Below are positions 1 through 9,887 of a stretch of DNA of 64,000 nucleotides, piece after piece (positions within the stretch are counted from its first letter, which is position 1; every line of letters starts with the position of its first letter). The stretch is taken from NCBI GenBank assembly GCA_034406715.1, contig CP137872.1:744001-808000 (forward strand), in the 5' to 3' direction. A program made the translations under genes and the position numbers. This DNA is from Rhodotorula mucilaginosa (taxonomy: Eukaryota > Basidiomycota > Microbotryomycetes > Sporidiobolales > Sporidiobolaceae). A model generated the notes under the pieces. The model was given only the letters and a program-made list of their open reading frames with translations. It did no database searches and had not been told where the DNA came from.

Positions 1-914
1 CTTTGACAAGATTGCCTTGAAGATGAGCGATGAGGCACAAGTAGACACGACGAGAAGTTCTCGCGGGCAATTACCTGCTTTTCGAAGAGATCACAGCCCT
101 TACAGAAAAGTGTGTTCTCCAGTGTCCAGCAACGCAAATCTGCAGCTGCGATGTGTGCAAATTTAGGGGATACCAACAAGTGATCTTCCGTTGCTTACTC
201 GTGTTCACGCGCACTCACTAGGCACTTTTATCTGTCATCTTGGCCTGACGGAGCAAATCTCGCACATGAGTTTGACTCTGGAGCCTTTGTGAATGCTGCA
301 TTGCCCAGATTATTGCGCACACAGGCAAGTCTGGGGAGAAGAAACCGAGCGCGAGTCGCGCCACTCGCAGATAACCTCCGGACTGAACTGAGGAAGAGGC
401 GACAACTATTCTATGCCTATTAGAGTTGCTGGGACGCCTTAGCTTCTGACCAGCAGGTCTTGCATGTTGCCGAGAGTCGTCAAAACGGATTTTACGCTTG
501 TCACTCTTGAAAAGCGAGGTGGTCAAGCAGTGTAGGCCCGAGTGGCGCGAAACTTCGCACCCTGGGCTCCTATAGGTCAAAAACCAGCCCTCCACAAGTT
601 CAGCCTATTTCAACGGCGGTAGAGGTCTGCCGAGCGAGGCGCTTGTAGGCAATTGTAGGAATTATCGGAATAGAGCTGAAAGCCTTGTCGCGCAACATAT
701 CGATAATCTGAGCGGTCAAAATGGTCGTGAAGGTGTCTGAAGCTGTTCAGGGAAGAAATCATATCCATAGAGCGCATACTTGCTGAGATCAGGCAAGCGC
801 CTTTGCATGCGCGCTTCAAGCGCCTCTTTGTAATGACCGCACTTGCTCCGCCCCGAGGGTGCCAATTCCCGCACAGCTCAATCCAACAGAGACCAGCTAC
901 ACACACAAGCAGAT
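1..914. other. Left edge of window, no gene recognised
   Basis: Both strands carry only short open frames here, and none reads like a known protein or shows a plausible splice chain. The right part presumably holds the promoter and 5' leader of the VPS2 gene that starts at 915. The left part could be a UTR or intergenic DNA of a gene lying outside the window. Confidence 0.4.
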
Positions 915-2084
915 ATGAACATCATCGTCAGTCCGAGGCCCTCCCGCCCCTACCCCTCGACTCGATTTGCCCTCCACGACCGCTGACATCAGACATCCCT
1001 CCCCGACCGCAGGACACCCTCTTTGGGCGGACAAAGACCCCGGCCGAGCGACTCCGCCAGCATCAGCGGGCACTCCAAAAGGCTCAGCGGGAACTCGACC
1101 GCGAACGCTCGAAACTCGAGCAGCAGGAGAAGAAACTCATCCTCGATATCAAGAATGGCGCACGCAAGGGAGAGATTGTCAGTCAAGTACCCCCGCACGC
1201 ACGCACGCACGCACGCACCCGAGAGAGAGGGAGGTTGAGCTGACCCCGTCGAAAGTATTGCCATTGCAGGGCTCGTGCAAGGTCATGGCCAAAGACCTCG
1301 TCCGGACGCGGCGATACGTCTCGAAATTCTACACCATGAAGACTCAACTGCAGGCGATCAGCTTGAGGATTCAGGGTATGCGGAGTAATCAACAGATGGC
1401 AGAGGCGATGAAGGGCGCGACGAGGGTCAGTCGGTCTTCTTCGTTCCATTCGTCGTTCGTTTGGCGCTCCTGGGACGACCCATCGCGTCCGGTCGTGCTG
1501 CGTTTGAGCCTACGAAAAGGAACTGACTGACTGAATTACGTTCACTCGTCCTCCCGCGAGCAGGCCATGTCGCTCATGTCGCGGCAGATGAACCTGCCCC
1601 AGATCCAGCGCATCCTCCAAGAATTCGAGCGCGAGTCGTCCATGATGGACATGAAGGAGGAGATGATGGGCGAATCGATCGACGACGCCATGGAGGACGA
1701 CGTGGGCGAGACGGAGGAGGAGGAGGGCGACCGGATCCTCGACGAGGTGCTCGTCGAGATTGGCGTCAGCGTCGGTCAGCAGGTGCGTTCCCCTCTTTTT
1801 TCTTCTTCTCTTTCTCCGGCCATGTAAGGTGTGTGTACTGACGCACAGGTATACGACGCCCATCACAGCTCGGAGAAGCGCCGACCTCGATGCCGGCGAG
1901 CAAACTCTCGGAACCGGGCGTCCGCCGCGCCGTCGCGATCGGCGAGTCGTCCGGCCCAGGCGGCGGCGGCGGCGGATCGGCAGCTGATTCCGGCGCGGCG
2001 GGCGGTGGTGGAGGAGGAGACGCGGCGGCGGCGGGTGGGATTGACGACTTGCAGGCGAGGTTGGACAACCTGCGAAGAGATTGA
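915..2084 (+). CDS. VPS2: ESCRT-III subunit VPS2/CHMP2 (Did4)
   Basis: Core ESCRT-III subunit that polymerises on endosomal membranes for multivesicular-body sorting and is disassembled by Vps4. Five coding exons (915-926, 1013-1177, 1270-1425, 1564-1782, 1869-2084) give 255 aa, the usual family length. The first exon encodes only MNII, and exon 2 continues with the family stretch DTLFGRTKTPAERLR. A basic N-terminal helix pair with AKDLVRTRRY is followed by an acidic region (EEEEGDRILDEVL) and a C-terminal MIT-interacting motif ending LQARLDNLRRD, the segment that binds Vps4. A glycine-rich linker precedes that motif. Three of the four donors are GTCAGT and the fourth is GTGCGT. The start was chosen because CHMP2 proteins begin with this short MNI/MDL segment. 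Identification is firm; the 12-nt first exon is an inference from phase and family. Confidence 0.93.
1194..1218. repeat. (CACG)n microsatellite in VPS2 intron 2
   Basis: About six tandem copies of a CACG/CGCA unit lie inside the second VPS2 intron, just after the donor, followed by a short GAGA run. It is non-coding after splicing. Confidence 0.8.
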
Positions 2085-2315
2085 GCGCAGTTCGATCGAT
2101 TCTGTTGTAGCGCGCTCTAGTTGCCTTTTTTTCTCTTCTCCGCGCACCCGACCGAGACTCTGCTGTTGTATTTCGCCGTGTGACCCTCAGACGTGTTCAA
2201 TCGACAAGGTTGTGCCAGAGCGAGCTGGAAGTTGTGAGAAACCCGACGGCTTGACCTCCTTCTGAAGCCGCTCACTCGGTCATTGCTCATCGACTCTTCC
2301 GGATCAGTTTCGAGA

Positions 2316-3889
2316 ATGGACAGCAGCGACGACACTTCTCCAGCTGCTACTGCGGCCGACCCGCGCTCCTCGTCGCCCGCGCCCGCCGCCGATGACGAGT
2401 CTGCTTCGCTCGTTCCTCCTCGCGCCTCGTTCAACCACCTCCCGACCGAAGTCTGCCAGACGATCGTCAAGCTCGCTCACGTCCAGGACAAAGAGCTGCA
2501 AAAGATGCACCTGCCGGGAGGCGAGACGATCGCAGCTCTCTCACTCGTCAACAAACGCTTGCGCGACCTCGCGCTGCCGTACCTCATCACCGCGAGTCTC
2601 TCTTCCGTCTCCGTTCCCGCGTCCTACCTCTACGGGGAGCGGCAAACTGATCAAAGCTTTCTTTGCCGCGCGCGCAGACCGTCCGACCGGCCCAGCTCCA
2701 CAGCTTGACTTTCCGTTATGGCAAGATCCCCAAGTCTCTGCTCGCACAGGTCCGCTGCCTCGACCTCGGTTCCGCCGACGAGGACGACACGCTCACGGCA
2801 GCGCGGTCCCTGTACCTCTTTGAGAACATCCACGAGCTCGTACTCTCGCGCGACGCGAGCCAGGTCCTCGTTCCCGGCGGCTATTACCGCCCCGAGAAAG
2901 AAGCCTTCGTCCGCCGCGAGGAACATCCCTTTGCTCGCGAAGCCTTTCAGGCACAGGCTGCGAGCATCACAAAGGTAATCCAGAGCGAGTCTCGCGACCA
3001 ATACACCAGCGGTGCGCGCGCTGTCCTCGAAGCCGCCGCGGTACCCGCCGCGATCAAAGTTCTGCACCTCCGTCACCCCGAAGGGGGCACCTTCTTCGCG
3101 CCGCGCTCGCGAGAGATGAAGAAGATTTTGATCGGTTGCGATGCGCTTGAAGAGCTCGTCATCCACGAGAACCCAGTCGCGCAGATCGCCATTCCCGAAC
3201 CGTCCAGAGCAGACTGGCTCGGCGACATGCGCTTGCCTGCCCTCAAGACTCTCGATCTCCCGGCCACGGATTTCGCCATCCTTGACTTGCTGCATGCCTG
3301 GCTGCCGAACATTGCGACTCTCACGATCCGTTTCAAGGACGGTTACGGGGCGATGACCGGAGGGTTGGACGACGATCGTATGTTCCGCTTTCCGAATCTC
3401 CGCAAACTCAACTTGCAAGGTCCGCCGGACATTCTCAAGATCTTCAAGCACCTCGACATAGATTGTCTCAAAGAGCTCGAGATCAAAGTCGAGGCGCTCT
3501 CCGGCTTCAAATGGGTCGACTTTGATCCGTTCGAAGCGCTCGCCGAGATCGATTTGCCGCGTGGCCTGCGGTTGAACCTGTACCTGCCTTGTCAAGCCCA
3601 CATAGACGCCGAGTGGGGTTCCTTCCGCGACGACTGCGAGGAACGCGGAGTCGACTTTACCCTCTACACGGTCGACATCCTCGCGCCCTTTTCCGGAAAC
3701 TTCCTCGTCGACAGCGGTTTCGCGACCGAGGTGATCTTGCGCGAACGGTATGTGGCGATCGCGCGCGTGTTGTACTCGGCGACCGAGCGCTTGAACTGGC
3801 TCCTGAAGTTGGGGGATGCGGTCGGGTTGAAGCAGATGGCCGAGGCCATGTCGGAAATTGCGCTGCTCGAGCTGGCGAGCAGGACCTAG
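2316..3889 (+). CDS. F-box protein of unknown target
   Basis: Two exons (2316-2606 and 2678-3889) give about 500 aa. After an acidic, proline- and serine-rich N-terminus, residues near 35-90 read FNHLPTEVCQTIV...ALSLVNKRLRDLALPYL, an F-box pattern that would dock on Skp1 in an SCF ubiquitin ligase. The rest contains irregular leucine-rich segments (for example LPALKTLDLP, LPNIATLTIRF, FPNLRKLNLQG) typical of fungal F-box/LRR-like substrate receptors. The intron donor GTCTCC is weak but keeps the frame and is followed by a good branch site (CTGAT) and acceptor (GCGCAG). A 442-codon open frame on the opposite strand is a shadow. The substrate cannot be predicted, and the exact donor is uncertain. 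Confidence 0.72.
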
Positions 3890-4580
3890 CTCGGTGATGG
3901 GACGCTTGATGAAATGCATGCTTTTTGGTCTTTGCTGCTTGAGCGTTCTTGAGAGCGCTCCGCGTTCCGGCGGTGACAAAAGAGGTCTTCACGCTCTGCG
4001 GTTCTCGTGAACGGAGTTTTGCCCCCACTCGACCTACCTGTGGCAGCTAATCGAGGTCTTCTCGTGTCTCATGCAGGGCTAGGCAGCCGGGTGACTTTGT
4101 ATCGCCGAAAAGGGGGGACGCTGTGCAGCTTGGAAGCGTGGTGCTTTCCGCTCACCTCAGACATGATCGTTGATTGGTTCGGACGAATGGGGGGAGACGA
4201 CTTTGCTTTAACACCTTTGATCGTTTGCGTGTCCCCTTTCGACCGCTCGGCGCAGCGTGCTGTAAACGCACCCTAAAGAAGTCTGATTTCTTTTGGAGGC
4301 CTTGTCTGTTTCAAGACAGGACAGCTTCATTTCCACCGGCAATGATGCTCCCTCTACTCGAGAGGTGCGCTTCGCCAGCTTCGGGGGTATGCGACTCCGC
4401 TGAGTACGCAAACGCGAAGACACAATCTGTAGAGGACCAGAGATTGCGACGCAAGTTGAACCTTCTCATTTCAACCAGCATGGGCAACAGAGACACAAGG
4501 TACGAATGGCAAGGAAGGGACCCTGAACACGACTACAACCGAGTTCGAAACCTCGAGCGCACAAGATGACTACTCCGGAA
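3890..4580. other. Convergent intergenic region
   Basis: This space lies between the end of the F-box gene (+) and the stop codon of the MFS transporter (-). No conserved frame or RNA gene is recognisable; it presumably holds both 3' UTRs and terminators. Confidence 0.45.
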
Positions 4581-7500
4581 TTACACCGTGTAACGGAAGC
4601 CAACGGCACGATCGTACTCGGTGTTGATGTTTTCGATGCGCATTCCTTTCGGAGGCCGTCCGCCCTCAGCAGCGTCCTTTCGGGCGTTCACCGTGCGGTA
4701 GTAAGTCGTCATGGAAAGAGCGAGCACGAGGCCGAGGCATTGGAAAGCAAGGTTGGTCAGGGCGCCCTTGACGTATCGAGGTCCTTCGTTGGCCGGGAAG
4801 AGAAAGGCGGCGAGAATGCTCAGGCACTGTCCGACTGAGTTGAGCATCCCGAGGGATACCTGCGATTGGGAACAATAGCCGGAAGGAGCGGGGTGGGTCA
4901 GCAGCCGCTTTTTCCTCCAAAGCTCAAACAGTGAAAACGGCTCACCGCACGCTGCGACTCGCTCGGTGAGTTTCCAGACACCCAAGCCATGATCAGAGGG
5001 ATGTTGGAGTAGCCGGCGGAGGCGAGGCAGCAGCAGGCAAAGTCTGGGAATGGGAATCAAGGTGTCAGCTCAAGCGGTAAGCGAAAAGCTCGCCGCGACT
5101 CACAGCGTGCCCGAAGTCCACCCTTGCTGACGTCGATTGGCGAGACACCATACAAGATTCCCCAGCCGACGATGCCGATGCAGTAGACGACCGCGACGCA
5201 GAGACCGCGCGAGCGCGTGCGATCAGAGATGGTCGTGAGGAGCAGCACTGCGATGATGATTGATCCCGGATGCCCGTCAGTGTATGCGGCGCATGGAGGA
5301 TTGTAAAGAAACCGCTCGATCAACTTACTGACTCCGAGAGAAACAGCGTAGGGCGGGACGGTGTAGAGCTGAGCGTTGGCGTCGGAGTAACCGAGACCTT
5401 TCTGTGAACAGGAACAGTGCGTCAGCGGGGGCTAGAGGGGCCGCACGAGACACGAGTACACGTACAACAATCGTAGGGAGGAACCCGGAGACGCTGCCCA
5501 GGGTCAAGTTCATGGCAGAGTAGGAGACGGCAAGAACGTCTGCGGGCGCAATCGATCAGCGGGGCAAACACGGCCGCAGACGCGCTCCTCGAAACTCACA
5601 AAGGCGCCAGTCGCAAAGTGCGTATCGGACTGCCTTCCAGTCGATAGCGACGTCTTGATTACCCTGGTTCTCCGAGTTGAGACGAGTGCAGGCAATCGTG
5701 CGTTGTTCTTCGTTGAGGTCTGTTCGTTGAAGGTTTTCGAAGTCATCAATTCCGGCTCGCACAGGGCATTCACAGATTGTTTCCGGTCTCAATAGCCGTA
5801 GGACTGCGCCTGTGCTAAGAGAATTTACACGCGGAAACGGCGGGTTTAGGCGAAGGAAGATTGACTTACAGCGTGTCTTGTCCGGACGGCTGGGGAGGCA
5901 GAACATGACGATGATGGCCAGTAGAAGCGACGGGCAGCCCTATGAGTAAGGAGATGTCAGCAAGTGGCAGCAGACTGGGCGGGGGCCTGCGAGGCGTTGC
6001 CTATTTTCGATGGCGGTGGCGAGCGGAAAGGAATGCCGGATGCAGGACCCGCTCGGACAGCGCAGTAAGAATGCCTGAACTCTGCTTACCTCGATCAGGA
6101 AAAGGATGCGCCATGTAGCAATCTTGGGATCGCTGATCCGGGCGACGCCGTACGCAATGAGACCGCTGCCCGAGGTGAAAAGGTGCAAATGATCAGTTGC
6201 TGAAGGCTTCCGCATGATGCCAACGCTGAGAGCACTATGGGCAGGAGTATAGTGTGCGCGATTTGAGGGAGGGAGGTTAGCTTACCCGAAGGCTCCGGCC
6301 AGCGAACCGGCGCTGCACGACAGATAAAACCGGTCAGTACGAGCGCTTGGTCAACGTAAGCAAAGTGAAGGATCAAGTACCTGATGAAAAGACCAATGCG
6401 TTTCGCCAGCTCGGACTTGAGGTACCAGAGAGTGAGATAGAACGCGATGGCCTACAGGGAGAGGTGGCGAAGTCAGTTCTACGTTGAGTATGCGCTTGTG
6501 CTTGCATGGAGCCTGTGCGATCATTCGCCGCCGGGGCAATTGACCGAATCATCTGCGCAACTGGTGATAAGGCCTTACTTGTCCGAAGAAAGCCTCTCCG
6601 AGACCGCTGTGATACGTGACGAGGCGAGGCGAGAAGGAGTGGTCAATTTCAAACCGGCGGAATCCGAGCGATTGCGTGCAGGCGCGATTTCGACGTACAC
6701 AACCAGACGACACGCATAAAGCCCGCCAGGAGAAGTGACTGCTGCCTGGCAGGTAGCTCCGATTGACCAAACTGTTTGGAAAGGTTTGATAAAAAGTCAG
6801 CGACGACTTGCTAGGTCGGATGCAGCAGCCGTTCCGAGCGCGAACAATGCGTACCCAAGGCACCGGCCGCGATCGTGCGCGACGGCGGGAACCGTTTCGC
6901 GGCGAGTGTACCGGGAATCGAGAAGGTGATGCTGTAGCGTCCACCAAGTCAGTACGGAGCAACGCCTTCACAGAAATCCATCGCTGCTGGCGGCAAGAAA
7001 GCCGCGCGCTGCAGATGCAGCATCGGCTTCCCTGCTGAACCAATCATATAGAGTACTTACTAGGTGATGCTGTTGGGGGATGGGCGAATTAGTCCTCGAA
7101 CCGTTACTAGCGACACGGCGAAGCGAAAGGACGCACAAGAAGCAGGTCAACGCGATCGAGTACTTGGTCGAATCGTTCTGAAGGACGGCCTTGCCGAGAC
7201 CCTGGATCTTTGCGTTTCCCAAGTTGCCACTGCAAGAACCAAAAAAGCATGCGTTAGCCGCGCGCCGACAGGGAAAAGCCTGCTCCCGAGGAGCACCGAG
7301 CCTTCCGAGCCTCGTGCAGAGACGGAATTGTTCGCATGGAACACGCACCGGTCGAGGTACGCAGACAAGTAGAGCAGGATGGCGAGGGGGAGGATCAAAA
7401 CATCTGTCGACGGAGACAGGAATGTCAACGGCTGAACCTCGGTGAAAGCGATCTGTGCAGGGATTGACGGGAACGCACCCAATTTCCGGACGAGCTTGCG

Positions 7501-7701
7501 TTCGGCCGTCTTGGAAGCCTTGACGTGCTCAAGGCCCGACTCCGATCCAGCATACCGAGACGAACCCGCCTTCTCCGAAGCATTCGTGGTGTACTCGGCG
7601 AGACTCTGTCCGTCGGCGAAACGAGCGCCGCGCGCAGCAGCATATTCGTTCTGCTGCTCTTCGCCGCCGTCAAGCTTTTCGACGTCCACGTTGGTGTTCA
7701 T
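4581..7701 (-). CDS. MFS transporter, anion:cation symporter (Dal5/allantoate permease) family
   Basis: Proton-coupled membrane importer of organic anions; family members carry allantoate, pantothenate, nicotinate or biotin, and the substrate here is not predictable. Seventeen exons give 529 aa, the normal size: 7701-7479, 7403-7349, 7229-7137, 7069-7061, 6931-6855, 6771-6699, 6606-6579, 6451-6381, 6312-6286, 6165-6090, 5939-5870, 5719-5600, 5539-5466, 5401-5329, 5247-5104, 5043-4946, 4859-4581. The first segment reads ILLYLSAYLDR then GNLGNAKIQGL, the hallmark of this family. FFITYITFSIPG and GLGEAFFGQ follow at the expected places, and the C-terminus ends NTEYDRAVGFRYTV. Exon 4 is only 9 nt, and exons 7 and 9 are 28 and 27 nt. 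The summed coding length is an exact multiple of three. Start chosen at the first ATG upstream of the KTERKLVRKLD-like motif. Confidence 0.88.
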
Positions 7702-9887
7702 AGCTGGCGGAATGTTCCGACTAGGAGGGAATGCAGGAGGAGAAACTGCAAGCTGATTTCGCAGAGCCCCCAATCGGCGAGCAGGCCAACCTCGTGGGGG
7801 TCTCTCAGAGTCCGTGAGCGGCGACGGGGCGACGCGGATTTACAACTCCGCTCGATCTGCTGCAAAGCCGTTGGAGGTCCACATGCAAGCCCGCCAAATT
7901 TAGCTCTAGCGCATGGAGTAAGCCGGGGAGGAGGTTTTGTAAAGAGCGATCGAGTAGGAAAAGGACGCTGCAGGCTACCTGCCGCTCTGGTGTCAGCGCT
8001 GCAGGAGCACTCGTACAGCTGGGAGGATAGGAGAGCCGGCGGAGCATCGCTAGTCCGCGGTGCCGAGTCGAGCACACACGCAGCAGCAGGAGGTTCCGTC
8101 GTTCGTCCGCCTTTGCCGCTCGATCAGCTCGGACAGATGCGGAGCCACTCTGCTCGCGGGTCGCGAGGCTGCTCACCGTTTGTTCCCGGAGCCAGCACCC
8201 AAAAGGAGGCGCGCAACTTGCGCCTGCAAGGCCTCCGGTGAAACGGGGAAATCAATCTGCAGCGATCGAAAGATAAAAAAAGCGCCGATTAGAGAGTGGT
8301 GGGGGGTCGAAGCGGCGGCGGACAGCGACCCGCCAGCCTCAACGCTTTGGGGGCCAGTGCCGTTTCCGTACTTTGCATTGAGCCGCTCAGTCTGAGCACG
8401 GCGCGTACGTGCGAGCGCATTGCGTCCGCAGGCTACGGTCGCATCGTTGGCTGCCTGCGCGGATCATTGGCCTTCTCGGGCAGCGTCAGTCGTCCTCTCG
8501 CCATGCATGCGGGCGCTACTCTCCAGCGCCGCTCTCGGAGTTTCGGATGAACAACGCACACGAAGCCAACCGCGAAATGGGCGTCGCACGAGATTCGTTG
8601 ACGAAGTCGGAACAAGGCGCGGCGGCGGGAAGTGGTCGCGATTTTCCACCCCTCGCTTCCGGAGGAGCAGCGCAGCGGCGGCGCTTCTTGAATCTGCTAG
8701 GAGCTGCGTCGCGTGAGAGTCAGCTGCGGAAGGCTTTGTGAGCGCGCGTCTGTGCGAATCCGCCTTAGCGATACTCTGCTTTTTTAGAGCGCGAGCTCAA
8801 TCGACTTGCCGGTCGTCGCCTGACGCTCGCTTCGCGCACTGCTTCGCACACTCGCCTCGAATCTGCGGGCAGTCATGAGGAAGCAGTCTCTTGCTGACCT
8901 TGTAGCCACGCGCCTCGATTATAAGTCACTACGTAGTCACTGCGGGAGGTGAGTCTGCGGATTCGAGGAAGAACTGGCGCGAACCGTCAGCTCGTCGCGA
9001 TCTCGACTCAGGTGACAGACCGAGCATGCATAGCTCTGCAAGAGGTACAGTACCTTCGTACACCTTGAGCGCAGATGCACACAAGATGCACAGCGATGAA
9101 GGGCAGAAAGGTGTGCCACGTCATCAGAAGAGCGAGTTTCGCGCACAGGGGGAAGGAAGCGGCGAGAGGGGGCAGACAGCCAAACAGCTGGGCGAGAGCA
9201 GAGCATCCAAGGCACGCGCGACTGCTGTACGACAGCAGGAAGCTAGCTCCAGAGCACCCGCCAACGACCGCGCTTGTCGGGCCAGCCTTGTATCCTCGCC
9301 AGCCGCGAGTCGCGAGCCACCAGCAGCGAGCCAACCAGCTTCGCCCGCCTTTCAGCACTCGACTCGACTGCCTCGACGACGGCGCGCAGAGCGTCAAGAC
9401 ATCCACGAGCGAGCTCGTTTTCGACGCACGAGGGCGACGAGCATGCAACAGGAGGCCCCGAGTGGTGAGTCGAGACGCGCCAGTGCGAAACGGGGAGCAA
9501 GTCACGGGCAGAGAACCGGCAAAGTTTGCGAGCCCTCGACGCGGCGTCCGCGGGCCGAACTGGAGCTGCAGGTCCACCTGCACCGAGTGCAGGGACCGGT
9601 CCACCACGACCGCCCTCGAGGGAGGGGTCCGCGTGCTCGGCGGCGGGCTGGTCGTGCTGTCCCTGCGCGCGATAGGCGCCTCGCTGCTCCGCGAAGTGTT
9701 TCGAGATCAACGTCGGGCGTTCAGGTCGGCCGAGTGGGGTGGAGGAGAAATTGCATACGCGCGACTTGGACTTGTTCGAGTCGCCTAGACTCTGTGCAAA
9801 CGGGCATCCACCGCAGTGGCGCTCCCCTGTCCTCGCGATCCACTCGAATCGCCCTCCAGCTCTGCATCGTTCTCTCCTGGACCCAAC
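7702..9887. promoter_or_regulatory. 2.2-kb divergent spacer between MFS transporter and FUN30-like gene
   Basis: The two flanking genes are transcribed outward. Long open frames exist on both strands (up to about 300 codons near 9026-9916), but they have low-complexity arginine/alanine/serine composition, overlap in several frames and match no family I know. They look like chance openings in GC-rich DNA. The spacer is several times longer than other divergent spacers here and probably holds promoters and a long 5' leader. Confidence 0.45.

Noticed and set aside
2651-3979. 442-codon minus-strand open frame
   Set aside because: It lies exactly opposite the F-box gene and arises from GC-rich codon bias; the translation has no family resemblance.
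8547-8741. Possible 64-aa ORF
   Set aside because: Its composition is unremarkable, with no supporting homology and no signal that sets it apart from neighbouring chance frames.
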